A program made the translations under genes and the position numbers. Positions 1 through 11,406 of a stretch of 64,000 nucleotides of DNA are shown in pieces. Origin of the DNA: Chenopodium formosanum (lineage: Eukaryota > Streptophyta > Magnoliopsida > Caryophyllales > Amaranthaceae). Under the pieces are notes generated by a model. That model did not search any database, was not told the origin of the DNA, and saw only the letters and a list, made by a program, of their open reading frames with translations. The stretch spans positions 36,558,228 through 36,622,227 of the forward strand of contig CM044871.1 of the NCBI GenBank assembly GCA_024500155.1, given 5' to 3'. The stretch's first letter is position 1; every line of letters starts with the position of its first letter.

Positions 1-953
1 GTGGGAGCTAATTGTTTGTTTTACAACAAACTTTTACCCAAAGAAAATATACATGTCTCTTTGTAACCATTCAAGTGAGACCACGGGCATTACCTCCACA
101 ACCTAATTGAGAACATAGTGTTTGTTGCTCTAAGTGGTGTCTTTCTGGAAAGTAACACATTTCCAAAACTAGAATTAAGCTTAGCAACGAACTAGAATTG
201 AGGATCTCGGAAGACCTTAACAGGGCTTCGTGAGAATACTTGATCAAGAATACTCAAAAGGACTTTACAAGTGCCTTAAAAGAGAATTAATTTCTCACAA
301 AAATTTTGAAAAATTGGAGTAAGATCAAGAAAATCAAAGGGCTTTGGAAGCGCCTTGAAACTCTGTGTTTGATGCAATAACCCCGTATAGGTATAGAATT
401 AACCAAAGGCTTGGATTGAATCCTATAAATTTTCTATTAAGTTAGAAATAAACCTAAGACTTACAAGTATACTATTTACTATTAGATAGTAAGGGAATAT
501 TGTCTTGTAAATTAGCTACGACAAATCCAAATTCCGAATAATGGTTAGAGGCCATAAAAATCCGAAATAGACTCCATGTTTGAAAATCATGTTTTAAAAC
601 TTGATTAATTTGCATAAAGGGTGAAAGACCCATCGATTGCAAATAAGTTTTCAAGGAGAAAACTAACAAATGTGGAAATGTATATGCATACATAGCTAGA
701 TTGCTTGAAAACGATACAGTTAAATTCACGGAGTTGATTTTAATAAAAACCTACTCACCAATCGGAATGCTCAAGTCTTTTCGTGATTTTTCAAGCAAAA
801 TTGCACATATGAAATATGGCAAAATAGTTACCAAAACCGCCTTCCTAAAATAGGATTTTGGAAGTGACTATGAAAATAGTCTAAGGGTTTTGAAAATCTA
901 AATAATGCTATATTTGAAAGCAAGCTCAAGGAATCCGTTATGGGATTTAAGGA
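1..953. other. Unassigned AT-rich sequence, probably decayed retroelement interior
   Basis: No open reading frame here resembles a known protein. The segment continues across the solo LTR at 959-2262, whose 5-bp target duplication shows that 1-958 and 2268 onward were once contiguous. It is therefore probably the far-decayed inner part of the Copia element whose 3' LTR ends at 6923. This assignment is inferred from context only. Confidence 0.3.
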
Positions 954-958
954 AGTAT

Positions 959-2262
959 TGTTGGGGTTTGGTGAGTCCGACTCACCGCGGAAACAACCCC
1001 GACTCAAGGAACCACTCGTAATTAATAAAACCATAAAGCATAAATAAATAAGCACAAGAAAAGGAAGAACGAATCATACCCTTGAAGCGAGCTTCGCCCT
1101 CTCAAAACGGGCTCTTACTTGAAAGCCTTGAGCACCGCAAATGTCGTGCCTCCAACGGTATCCGCCCACAAAGGACGAACACGACTTTTTAGGTCCGCTA
1201 CCTTGGAGTTAGCAAGGTCCGACCAAAACCCAAGTGTTAATGGAGTTTAAGAGTTTTTCCAAAATATGGAATGCTCTTTCTAACTCCCACTCAAGCACTT
1301 TACTCCAAATCCCAAGGTTGGTATTTATAGAGGAAAGTATGAGTGGGAATTTATATCCCATCAATCTGGGATCATGAAATTCCACAAATTAATTTAAAGC
1401 TAAACTAAATTAAAATTGCAAATTAATAATAAATCTACAAGTGGCATTACCATGTGAAATGGGTTGGTGATGACCACATGGAGAGTAGGGGACCATACTT
1501 GCTCCCCACTCAATACTCTCCTTGTGCCACATGTCCTTACCCACTTGCTCCCATATTCCTCAAGCTTCCCCATAGTGACCGGCCTATGGCCCAGCCACGA
1601 GCCCAGCTTCGCACCAAGATGCGGGTTGCTGCTGTGCGCGCAAGCCACACACTTGGTGCGGGCTTGCTGCTGAGCGTGGCTGCTAGTGCGTGCGCTGCTA
1701 GCACGCCTAGCTTGTAGCAGCTAGATGTTGCACGCACCACGTGCACGTGGCTGCTAGCTGCTGCTGTGCGTGGCTGCTAGCACGCACCTAGCCAGCCATG
1801 CTAGGCTCGGCTTGGTGCGCTTGCTAGCCACCTATGCTTGGACATTTTTGCCCCTAGCATTCGGATGCTCGAGGCACTCCGATGCTAGGGGTATTTTGGG
1901 AATATGGTCGATTTATTATTATTTTGCGCGTCTCGTCTTTTTATTATATTTTACTGGACTTCCGACGATCGGTTTCGACGCTCCAAGCTTGAATTACCGA
2001 TGTCTAAATATTTAACACTCGGGCGACGAATTAATTTCTTACGAATTAATTCGTCGAGTCGGTTCGTATATTATTCTTGGGTGTGACCGGAAGGGTTCAG
2101 TCAAGATTAAGCTGTAATATTATTTATATTAATATTACTGATCGGAAGCGGCCTCCACCCAGGCATTCCGATCACTTGACCTTACTGAATATATTAGCTT
2201 TCTAATAATTCTGAACCCGCTATCAGAATAATATACTTGTTTGAAGGACACCATTCCTTTCA
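959..2262 (-). mobile_element. Solo LTR of a Copia-type retrotransposon
   Basis: On the plus strand it starts TGTTGGGGTTTGGTG and ends CCATTCCTTTCA. The same ends are seen, in either orientation, in the LTRs at 5710-6923 and 52981-54197. Those two LTRs are each adjoined by a polypurine tract, which fixes the sense strand of this one as minus. A perfect 5-bp target duplication, AGTAT, flanks it at 954-958 and 2263-2267. No internal region belongs to it, so it is a solo LTR left by LTR-LTR recombination. Short reading frames inside it, in the CG-rich stretch around 1590-1800, are incidental. Confidence 0.9.
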
Positions 2263-3388
2263 AGTATTGTATATAGGAATTGGAACATGTTTTCTCATGA
2301 AGTTAATAAGAGGATTGACTCATGGAGAAACATAGAAATTATTATGAATAAGAAGTTTAGTGGGAGCAAAAGTAAATTATATAAAGGTCCAGTAAGAAGT
2401 CTACGAACTCTGTTGTGAAATAACTATCAAATGCTAAATGCTTAGATTTGAAAGTATTTTCGACAATGGACCAAAAAAAAAAAAAAGACGATACTTAGTA
2501 CGTATTAGGTATTAAGTTCTATTGTATAGACTTAATAAAATGTTTGAACGTGTAAAAAAGTTTACTGTGTTAAACATGAATTGAAGGACTTTGAAAGACT
2601 TTCGACCCGTATGTATAAAACTAAGTAAATGTTTGAACTAAGTATGAGCTAGGCTAAATACTATGTCAAACAAGAAAGACTCTAGTAGAGACTTTCAACC
2701 ATATCACATAGCAAATAATTTAGCAAGACTCTGTGAAAATGAATGAGCTAAAATGTCACATCATTAAGAAGTCTACTAAAATATATGTTGAGAATATTGT
2801 TGCCTTACAGGCGATAATAAAGAAGATGTTCTATGGAAAGCTCGTTGTTGAATGTTAATGATTGTAGGTTGTCAAGTTGAATATCTCAATCATGAAAATG
2901 AGTGGGAGCCATCACTAGGACAATAAATCCTAAATCACATATAATCCATGACACTCTTAAATTTTATTATCTTATTATGAAAGTGATCAGTAATGAAGAT
3001 GCTAAGATTAGCAAAGTAGTTATAACTAAACCTATGCAATTAGTGAACGACAACATTCACAATTGCATGAAAGAAATCAAGCATATTAGATATGGGTGTG
3101 ATTTCTATAAATGTTTTATAAAGAGTGTTACTCTTAAAACATTCAGAAAAACCATTTATCATAAGATGAACCATTCAGGTTTTGGAGTAATTTAAAATTT
3201 CATGCAAATTTTATCACTCCGTTTGCTATTTAATTGTGGTTTAGAATTAAATAATGAGTCCATTTGATCCTTGGAATATTCAAAATAGGGTATCAAGACC
3301 AGTCTTGGTAAGGAAACACCCATTAAGTGAACGTTGAATATTATAATAAAAAATTATCCATAATCGAGGTCATTTAAACAATGGATGA

Positions 3389-4656
3389 CTCTACGTGAAA
3401 AAATGAAATTGGCACCGGTTTGAACCGGTGCCAATGTGGGGGGTGCCAATAAGTGGGTTAAAAAGGCACCGGTTCAAACTGGTGCCAAAACTCGGAATAG
3501 GCACCAGTTAACCGGTGCCAAAAAATCCCAAAAAATTTTAATTCACTGTTTTTTGGCACCGGTTAACCAGTGCCAAAAGTGCCAAAAAATTAATTTTTTT
3601 TTTTACTTAAAAAATAAATAAACTAAAATTAAATGAGAATAAAAAATATAAATTGAACATCACAATCAATATAATCAAATCTGTTCAGTATATATATAAT
3701 CAAAAAAAAGAAAATTTACAGTATAGATCAATAAAAAAATTACAACATATAAATCAAATTAAAAAAAAATTACAACATATAAATCAAAAAAAAAATTACA
3801 ATATAAATCAAAAAAAAAAATTTACAACTTCACAATAAAAAAAACCCCATACAACATCTAAATCAATATACTTACATCTTGATTCTTCGATTTAAGATCT
3901 AAATCCATATACCTGCACCAATTAAAACAATCAAAATGAAATCGATTAACATGATTTAGCAGCGAAAAAAATTAAAAAAAAAAAAAAGAAAATCAGTTCA
4001 AAAACCCAGAACATCAGTTAAAAAGAATTGAACCCAGAAAATCAGTTAAAAAGAAAATCAAAAACTAAAAATATATAAAAAAAAATAAAAAATAAACCGA
4101 TTAAAATAAAAACCAAAATCGAAAATCAAAAGAAAAAAATCCAGAAAATAGAGTAATTTCGAGAGAAAAAACCCAGAAATTAAAAAAATTCGAATTAAAA
4201 TAAGTTTACAAATTGATTAACCAAACCAGAAAATCGAAAATCACTTAAAAAAACAAATTAAAATCGATTAAAATAAAAAATAAATTGATTAAAATAAAAC
4301 AAAATTCGAAAATCAGTTAAAAACCCAGAAAATAAAAAAAAAATCGAATCAAAATCAAGAAATTAAACCCTAACCTTTCTCATGCATGTGTTCGTAGTGG
4401 ATTAAACCAAAAGATTTCGAAGAAACCCATAAAAAATTTCAAAGACACTCATAAAATCAATTAAACCCAAAATCAACTTCGAACAAACCCAAATCAACTT
4501 GTATTAACCCAAAATATTCAACTTCAAACAAACCCATAAAAAAAACACCCAAAAACGCATGCATTAACCCAATAATCGATTATTGTAACCGAAAATTAAC
4601 CCAGAAATCGAAAAATTTGTGGTGTTGATGTTACGGTGGTGGCGGCGGCTTTGCGG

Positions 4657-4693
<37 letters not shown>

Positions 4694-5104
4694 GCGGTGG
4701 TGGTGTTGTTGTTGTTGCGGTGGTGTTGTTGGTGTTGTTGCGGAGATTATCGAAGAAAAAGAGAAGAGATTGGGAAGGAGAGCTATAGGAGAGAGAAGGG
4801 AGAGCAGAGGAGAGAGAAGGGAGAGGAGAGAGTAAAGAGGCGGAGTGAGATGAGAGAGAAGAACTTAGGGTTTTTTAGGGTTATATATAAGTAAAGGGCC
4901 GTTTTTTTTTAACAATTAAAAGGTCCGGTTCACAAAGGCACCGGTTCAAACCGGTGGCCTTTATGTTTTTGGCACCGGTTTGAAGTGAACCGGTGCCTTT
5001 TATTCTGGTTCAGCTTCCCACCAATTTTGTAGGCCATTTTTTGCACCGGTTTGGACTGAACCGGTGCCAATTAGGGGGTGCCTTTTTGATATTTTCTACT
5101 AGTG
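3389..5104. mobile_element. Non-autonomous CACTA-like (En/Spm-type) DNA transposon
   Basis: The right end reads, outward to inward on the minus strand, CACTAGTAGAAAAT. The left end reads CTCTACGTGAAAAAATG, a one-base decay of CACTA. A 3-bp target duplication, TGA, sits at 3386-3388 and 5105-5107, as expected for CACTA elements. Removing the insert restores colinearity with the related Copia tail near 54780. Both subterminal regions hold repeated, partly palindromic copies of GGCACCGGTT, typical of CACTA subterminal arrays. The interior is A-rich (about 3600-4600) and holds a TTG microsatellite. No transposase is encoded. Confidence 0.85.
4656..4743 (+). repeat. TTG/GTT microsatellite with GCGGTG interruptions
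   Basis: An imperfect run of GTT units inside the CACTA-like element, broken by GCGGTGGTG. The valine-rich reading frame across it is an artefact of the repeat. Confidence 0.9.
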
Positions 5105-5681
5105 TGATTAATGACCAGTTGAGATTAGTGTGTAGTTTGATTTATAGCACCGCTTCATGTGCTACAAGGACATGATTGTCATGAATCATTTGCACATGTA
5201 TTAGTTTAGAACCATACTGGATCGACCTATGAGAATACTTTAAGAGATCAAAAATCGTCATAAGTATACTTCTAATTATTGCTATCGAAACCTTTTTCCT
5301 TGACCATGAGTATTGTGAGCTTTCTAGTTTGAGTACTAGTCCGCTTTAATGATTGTCAAACGTATGCCGTAGCAGGGGATTATAACGGCATCACTCGAGC
5401 GGCTAGGTCCTCTTAGTAAGAGAAGCTACATTACAAGACTGGAAATGTTCCCCTATTAAAATTAGGGAAGGTGTCTTTGCTATTTACAACGCCTCTCGTA
5501 GAGCGAGACTGTAAAAATGCATGGCCGTACTTGGATGTATTTTAGAAATCATCTGTTTATTAACAGTCGGACTCGAAATTGAGAAACACTTCTGGACGTA
5601 TAAGGATGACAAAATAATCTTACCTTATAGTTCATGAAGAGGCATTCAGCGACATAGGAAAAAGGCTATACACTAAAAGCA

Positions 5682-5703
5682 CACTTGTCCGAAAGGACAA
5701 GTG
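5682..5703 (+). other. 9-bp stem-loop with GAAA tetraloop next to the Copia polypurine tract
   Basis: CACTTGTCC (5682-5690), loop GAAA (5691-5694), GGACAAGTG (5695-5703). The stem runs directly into the polypurine tract and LTR start at 5710. The minus-strand Copia copy keeps an 8-bp version at 54205-54224, so it is a conserved part of this retrotransposon family. Confidence 0.75.
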
Positions 5704-5709
5704 GGAGAT

Positions 5710-6923
5710 TGAAAGGAATAGTGTCCTTCGAACAAGTGTATTATTCTGATAGTGGGTTCAAAATTATTAAAAAGATAATATATTCAGTAAGGTCAAGTGA
5801 TTAAAATGCCTAGGTGGAGGCCGCTTCTGATCAGTAATATTAATGCATAATTAATATTACAGCTTAATCTTGACTGTACCCTTCGGGTCACACCCAAGCA
5901 GTCAACGAGCCGAAGCAACGAATTAATTCGGAAGGAAATAATGAGTCGACTGAGTAATTTATATTTAGACGTCGGAAATTCGAGTGGAGCGTCAAAACCG
6001 AGCATCGGAGAATCTCAAATGTCGAGCCAAAATTTAGGAATTAGCGAGATGGGAAAATGCTTCAAGTAACAAGCAAAAACCCTAGCCCCGCAAAAATAAG
6101 AGAAGCGCGCCAAATAGGAGTGTGCCACGTGACAGCACGCATGGCATCATGCCATATGGCAGCACACGTGGCAGCGCACGTGGAAGCCACCAAGTGGCAG
6201 CGCGCCACATTGGCAGCGTATATGGCAAGGGGGCCGTGGACCCGGGTGACGGGTCATGGACACGGGCCAAAAGAAAGTGGCCCAACCGAACCCAACTTAG
6301 GGCTCAAGGTTGAGTGACACATGGTTAGCTCAAAATGCATGTGAGTTTCCTTGGGGACCAAGTGAGAAAGTGGTCCTCACCTAACCATGTGATACTTGTT
6401 ACTTATTCCTTGGTTTATTTAACTAAGGGTTGAATTCATCAATCTTTCCATGTGGGATATTTTTTGTGAAAAGTCCCACATTGAAAGATGAGTGGAATTC
6501 ACAAGGAAGCTTTCCTTATAAATATCCAAGGCATGGCTTGGGATTACTTGCTTGAGTAAGAGTTGTAAAGGGCATCACTAGTAAGTAAAAACCCTTGAAC
6601 TCAAGAGTTGGAAAAGATATCACATTTAGTGAAAGCCTTTAAACTCAATTACTCGGGTTTTATTGGTCGGGTCTTGCTAGCCCCAATACATTGGACCTTG
6701 TCGGTATTCGTTGGTGCTGGTGGATCAATGTTCGAGGCTTCGTGTTTTCGAAGCTAGCTTTCAAGTAAGAGCCCATTCGGTAGGGCGAAGCACGCTCCAA
6801 AAGGTAATCGTTTTATCTTAATCTTGTGATTGATTTAATTATGTTTATGGTTTTATTTATTGCGAGTGTGGTCTTGTTTTTGGGTTTGTTTCCGCGGTGA
6901 GTCAGACTCACCAAACCCCAACA
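5710..6923 (+). mobile_element. Copia 3' LTR
   Basis: It starts TGAAAGGAATAGTGTCC after a polypurine tract and ends CCAAACCCCAACA, so it has TG...CA ends. It matches the solo LTR at 959-2262 in reverse complement and the LTR at 52981-54197. The 5 bases after it (AAAAG, 6924-6928) would be the target duplication; the matching 5' copy is not in the window. The matching 5' LTR is also absent. Confidence 0.85.
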
Positions 6924-6929
6924 AAAAGG

Positions 6930-7680
6930 ATTTTATAAAGGTACATTGAGGGTTTAGAGTGATTGTTTCATTCGAATTGTGGTGGATAGATTGTCTAAGT
7001 CCATAATGTTTAAAAACCGATGAAGGAGACTTGGAGGATGAAGCAACTTGCGAAGGCTTACATCAAATTCGTTGTGAGACTAAATGGAGTTCCTGAGAAT
7101 ATCATGTCAAATAAAGATTCCTAGTTTCTTTCAAAATCCTAGAAGAAGGTTTACAGGAGAACTTTGGTAATACATTGAGGACGATTACAACATCCACCCA
7201 TTGGTATAATAATGAAATAATATTTGACATGGGGAATTTTCACAGAGAACATGTGTATTCAATTTCAGAAAGGATTTAACAAAGTCATCATACAAGTAAG
7301 CATTGGCATGGCATCATTTTGAGTTTGGTATAGAAAGGACCATAAAAGTGGGAACATAACTGAGATGACCATTTTACGGACTGAAACGAGTGAAGTTAAA
7401 GAGAAGAAAGTGAAAAGTATCCAAGAATGGATTTGATCTGAGTGGTGCAAGTTAAACAACGGATAAGGCACGAGTGTTAATGAAAGTGTAGCTCATAAGA
7501 CAAAAGATGAATTTTGGTAAGAAAGAAAATTTGAGCCAAAGTATATAGAAATATATATGAATTTGCATAGAATTGGTAAAGTGGCGAATAACTTGGCATA
7601 TTATCGGATGTAGGTAAGGTATATGACATATTGACATGCTGAAAGAACATTGGCTAAAGGCATGAGTTGCAAAGGAAATT
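6930..7680 (+). pseudogene. Broken Ty3/Gypsy integrase (pol 3' end)
   Basis: Conceptual translation with frameshifts shows integrase core landmarks: VVDRLSKS near 6985, a LAKAYIKFVV-like stretch, LNGVPENIMS near 7090, then TTSTHP near 7190. Near 7280-7310 there is an SHHTS...IGMAPF-like stretch, which marks the core's C-terminal side. Stop codons and frame changes interrupt it throughout, so it is dead. Upstream reverse transcriptase and RNase H are absent because the Copia element ending at 6923 adjoins it directly. Confidence 0.75.
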
Positions 7681-8409
7681 ATTGAGTGAAACCAATTTGA
7701 TTAAGAAAAAGCTAGACAAAATCAAGGTTTTGAATAGCAAAGTGCTTCATACTTTTACTAGAAGATTGGTAAAAGATGGTATAGGTGAAAATTGATTAAT
7801 TTTGGTATAATGAATAAGGAATTAATTAGAATTTTGGTTCGCAACAAGGAATGCATACAGAGAAGTATTATAACCTTACTAAGCATGGAATGAGAAAATA
7901 TCAACACAATTCTAAAGTTGAGTTAAGTGGAGTTACGGGGGCATAACTCGTTTTCTTTAAGGGGGGTAGAGTGCGATAGAATTACGCGCTTTTCCCTTAA
8001 TTTTGGCATTTTAAGTGCTTTTTCGGTCAGTTTTACACTGATTTTGTTATTAAGTTTGATTGTCTTACACGCTAGGATGTGTAAGTTTATTATCAAAGTT
8101 AATTCTTACACTAATGCTAGTGTGAGTTTGTTAGATAGTCTGATAGTTTCCACATTATATTGTGTAAGTTTGTTAGTAAAGTTGTTATCTTACACATTAT
8201 TTGTTGTAAGTTGGTCAGTAAATTGGTTACTTTTTGACACACTAGTTTGAGTGAATGAATAGATGAGGTAGAAATTAAGTATCATAAAAGTACATCAACT
8301 AAAAATATTAAGGAAATTTTCAGAAATTGCAAGCACTTATTTGTTTTCAAGTGAGTTTTTATTGTTTTCGTACCTAAGTTTCGAGGACGAAACTTCTTTT
8401 TAGGGGGGT
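7681..8409 (+). mobile_element. Gypsy 3' non-coding tail with polypurine tract
   Basis: No intact coding sequence. It ends with TTTCGAGGACGAAACTTC followed by a G-rich polypurine tract, a common signature just upstream of the 3' LTR in plant Ty3/Gypsy elements. It contains the hairpin array at 8064-8210. Confidence 0.7.
8064..8210 (+). repeat. Four tandem 41-42-bp repeats, each with a CTTACAC/GTGTAAG hairpin
   Basis: Hairpin units start at 8064, 8105, 8147 and 8189. Each has the arms CTTACAC and GTGTAAG (or a near variant) around an AT-rich loop. A spacer resembling TTTGTTAGTAAAGTTG separates them. A weaker fifth unit may lie near 8230. Confidence 0.8.
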
Positions 8410-9430
8410 TGACATACCCCGTATTTTTAATGTATTTTTATCTATTATTTATTTAATTATTAAATATATGTATTTTATATATTATTTATTTAATGTATTT
8501 TGGGTCAAAATGTTTTAAGTATTAGTTTATAAATAAAACAAGTATTAATAATTAGGTCAATAATCATTTAATTCAAATATACCCTTCATAATAAACCCAA
8601 TCATTTTATTTTTGTATTTTGGGCTACCTATTTTATTATTCAACTCCACAATTTATGAGACCCAAAACTTACCCTAACCTACCCTACATTATAAATACTC
8701 CTTCATTCCCCAAAATTTTGCCACCCAAAAGGTCAAATGGTCGAGGTAAACATTTTCCCTTTTTCTTTTTTTTTTCTCTTTATTTCTTTTCTTTTTTTCC
8801 CTTTCTTTTCCTTTTTCCTCTTTGTTTCACGGAGGAACTACTTGCGGTGTGCGGGCTTGATGTCACGTCAGCACCACCCTCCGCCGGACCACCTCCAGTC
8901 GCCGGCCACCCTACCGGCGACCTGTCGCCGCTGCACGACCACCACCCACCATAGTTTCCCTCTTCTTTCTCCTCTTCTTATTTTAGTTAGTTTGATGATT
9001 ATTAATTATGAGTTTTGATTTTAATTTTTCAAAAATGTATTTAATTAGTATCAAATCATGGTCTAATGAATTAAAAGTATAATTTCATATTTTTAGTATG
9101 GATTAATTTTCAGACTTTTAAAGACTACAATGTTAGGGTTTTAATTTCTCAAATATGTGATTTTTAGGGTTCTTCCATGAATTGATTTGGGGCTTTTGTA
9201 TGCCTAATGATTCTATTGACTAATTGGGCATAAAAGTATGTTTTAATAAAGTTTTTATTTAATGAAATACTGTTGCTGGAATTTTATCTTCTTTTTTTTT
9301 TTTTTTTTTTTTTTTTTTTGAGGCATGCTGGAATTTTATCTAAAGTAGTAGAATTGTGATTTTAATAAAGAGTTTAATTACCCATTAAAAGAGAGATTAA
9401 TTAGGAGTTTTTCAGCAATATACTATTATA
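8410..9430 (+). mobile_element. Gypsy LTR, plus orientation (right limit approximate)
   Basis: It starts TGACATACCCCGTATTTTT directly after the polypurine tract. A TATA-like ATAAATACTCC lies near 8692. From there it matches the reverse complement of 9430-10617 in order: start motif, TATA area, the GGTAAAC plus pyrimidine-rich stretch, and the GC-rich GCCGGCGACC area. The 3' end is not clear, so the limit is set at the centre of the inverted pair. Reading frames around 8620-9018 are incidental. Confidence 0.6.
9274..9341 (-). mobile_element. Tiny retroposed insertion: poly(T) with 16-bp target duplication
   Basis: TGCTGGAATTTTATCT occurs at 9274-9289 and again at 9326-9341. Between them lie 36 bases, almost all T, ending GAGGCA. 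This is the footprint of target-primed reverse transcription on the minus strand: an extremely 5'-truncated LINE or SINE copy, little more than its poly(A) tail. Confidence 0.75.
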
Positions 9431-10617
9431 AAACCCCTCATAATTTAATTAAAATAAGCTGAAATTATATTTAAAACGTCATACTTTAATCCCAATTAAT
9501 GGGTAATTAAAATTCCTTAAAGAAACTTGATTTTTAATGCTTTACCAAAAATTCCAGCACTTTTTTTTTTGTAACTTGTTGTAATTAAGTCTTAAAACAC
9601 TTTAATCAAAGGTTTAAACCATTATAGATCATAACCTTTCAATAATTTATCATTCAAGAACCTAGGGTTTCAAAAATTGGGGCTTTTTAATTAAAAATAT
9701 AATTTAAAAGTTAATTAACATAATACTCATAATCAAACATCAAAAATCAAATCCCAAAACTCATAATTAACAATAAGATCTAGGATTAAATTGATTTTTA
9801 AATAAAGTTTTAATTTTTTTTTCAAAGAAGAGGTGGCAGCCGACAGCCACCACGGCTGCTGTCAGCGCCGGTGGCTGCCTGCTGCCGGCGACTGGCGGCT
9901 GGTGGCCACCGCTGCTGCTAGTGATCGGCGGTGAGGGGAGCCGAAAAAGGGGAAGGGGAAAAAGAAAAAAGAAAAATAAAGAGAAAAGGGAGAGAAGTTT
10001 ACCTTGGGTTTTCTCCACTCTGAGCAAAGTTTGATTTGCCTCAAGTGTTGAATATTTATATCCCTTCTGTAGAAACCCTTCTTCCTAAACTTTCCTCTTT
10101 TAATTTTCCTAATCCCTTCCTTAATAAAACTTTACTAAAATAAAACTTTCCTTAAATTAAACCCCAACTTAATTAAAATAATTAACTAAATAAACTTTCC
10201 TTTTATAAATATTCCCAAACTTATTTAAAGTAAATAATTAAAATACTTTAAATAAAACAATTCAATTTAATTAAATACTTCTCAAAATACTCATTTTAAT
10301 TAAAATAAATATAAAAATACGAGGCACTCCTTCCGTTTTTAAATACTTGTTCCACTTTCCTTTTCCGGTCGTTTTTAAATACTTACTCCATTTCCTTTTT
10401 TGGTAAGCATTTACAATATTTAATTCATTACTCACACTTAGTGGACCCAACATAATACTCTCTCTCCTCCTATTCTTCCACTACTTTTGTTTTTTTATAA
10501 TTTTTTATTTTCTCAACTATCCCATTACCTTCATATTTTATTACTTTCTCCAATTTCTCCTAAAACTCCGCGCATGGAGAAATTGAGCAAGTATTTAAAA
10601 ACGGAGGGAGTATTACA
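9430..10617 (-). mobile_element. Gypsy LTR, minus orientation (left limit approximate)
   Basis: Read on the minus strand, and ignoring the MITE at 10327-10610, it begins TGTAATACCTCGTATTTTT. This parallels the plus LTR start at 8410. It continues through a pyrimidine-rich stretch near 9960-10010 and a GC-rich stretch near 9840-9930 that mirror the plus copy. No matching internal region lies beside it. Frames such as 9767-10044 are incidental. Confidence 0.6.
10327..10610. mobile_element. Stowaway-like MITE
   Basis: 284 bp with terminal inverted repeats CTCCTTCCGTTTTTAAATAC (left) and CTCCCTCCGTTTTTAAATAC (right, reversed). The right flank is TA and the left flank CA, a one-base decay of the TA target duplication typical of Stowaway/mariner MITEs. 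It inserted into the first bases of the minus-oriented LTR. Confidence 0.85.
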
Positions 10618-10873
10618 ATTAAGCAGACACATTTGCTAATCGATGGGCTGAGGTTGCCCAGTTAGTCCGCCCACGTATGGCACCTAGTCATATGGTTGGC
10701 CGAACTGACCATACTGTCCGAGGACATTAGGATTGTGTGGCAGAAAAGCATTAAAATTCTAAGGAATATGATATTGGACTGGTTAAATTGGTTGAACTGG
10801 AATGGGAGTTAGAGTACAAGCAGTTTGGCTCTTGTTGGTCCTGGTCGTGATGGTGTGTTGGGAAAGAGAGTGA

Positions 10874-11392
10874 TTAAAGAGTACATTCGCATTGTGGGAG
10901 TAGAGGTCGTGTCCGACTGAGCGACCCGTTCCCACCGCTTGTGCCGGATGTACTCCCTGATATCCCTCTAGCGTTGAGACGGTTCAGGATCCTCCCTTTG
11001 AGGTTGTCTGGTCTGCTCCCCAGCTGACTTGGTTCTCTTAAGGAGCCTTGACAGATTCGTTCATGCGCCCCAGGAGACCTGCCATGCGGCCGACGAAAAG
11101 GGGTATTCCCAGCATCTTCGGCGTTTGTTGCCTTACTCTGATTTCTTCTCTGAGTGTCATCCTCCACCCTTCTGGACGACTGTCTGGAGGTGGACGACCT
11201 CTTTTCTTCCAACTCCTTTCGAAGCTTATTCAGAGCGACCTTTTGGGAGGCAGTAGTAACAGGTAGATCCTCGACCTCATGGAATGTGGTGATTAGAGGA
11301 TCATTAGAATTGATTGTTGTGGCTATATCCTCCACATGACCGTCCTGACCAAGGCCAGGGCCGGCATTAGGTGTCTGACCGTCTATTACCAT
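10874..11392 (-). pseudogene. Gag N-terminal fragment of a Gypsy (Tat-like) element
   Basis: A 172-codon frame from an ATG at 11392 that begins MVIDGQTPNAGPG. It lies just downstream, on the minus strand, of a primer-binding site and LTR, which is where gag starts. The product is hydrophilic and rich in Arg, Ser and Gln, with no recognisable core gag domain before it stops at 10874. Sequence 10618-10873 shows no continuation, so the element is truncated. Lineage is inferred from the primer-site sequence only. Confidence 0.5.
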
Positions 11393-11406
11393 TATTACAA
11401 ACGAGT

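Larger units (their letters stand above)
2268..5709 (+). mobile_element. Degenerate Copia internal region, 3' end
   Basis: This is the sequence upstream of the plus-strand 3' LTR at 5710. The parts 3196-3388 and 5105-5709 match, in reverse complement, the non-coding tail at 54198-55000 of the minus-strand Copia element, so they are the tail between pol and LTR. A frame at 2902-3195 contains a short stretch resembling the end of Copia pol (TKPMQLV), but the similarity is weak. The tail ends in the polypurine tract AAGTGGGAGAT directly before the LTR. A CACTA-like element interrupts it at 3389-5104. Confidence 0.6.

Noticed and set aside
4619..4894. Valine/leucine-rich frame of 91 codons
   Set aside because: Produced by the TTG microsatellite inside a CACTA-like element.
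6057..6317. GC-rich overlapping frames on both strands
   Set aside because: They lie within a Copia LTR (U3 part), overlap on both strands and have no family features.
8064..8240. Evenly spaced repeats as a CRISPR-like array
   Set aside because: The units are contiguous hairpins with conserved spacers inside a retrotransposon tail of a plant genome; spacers are not unique.
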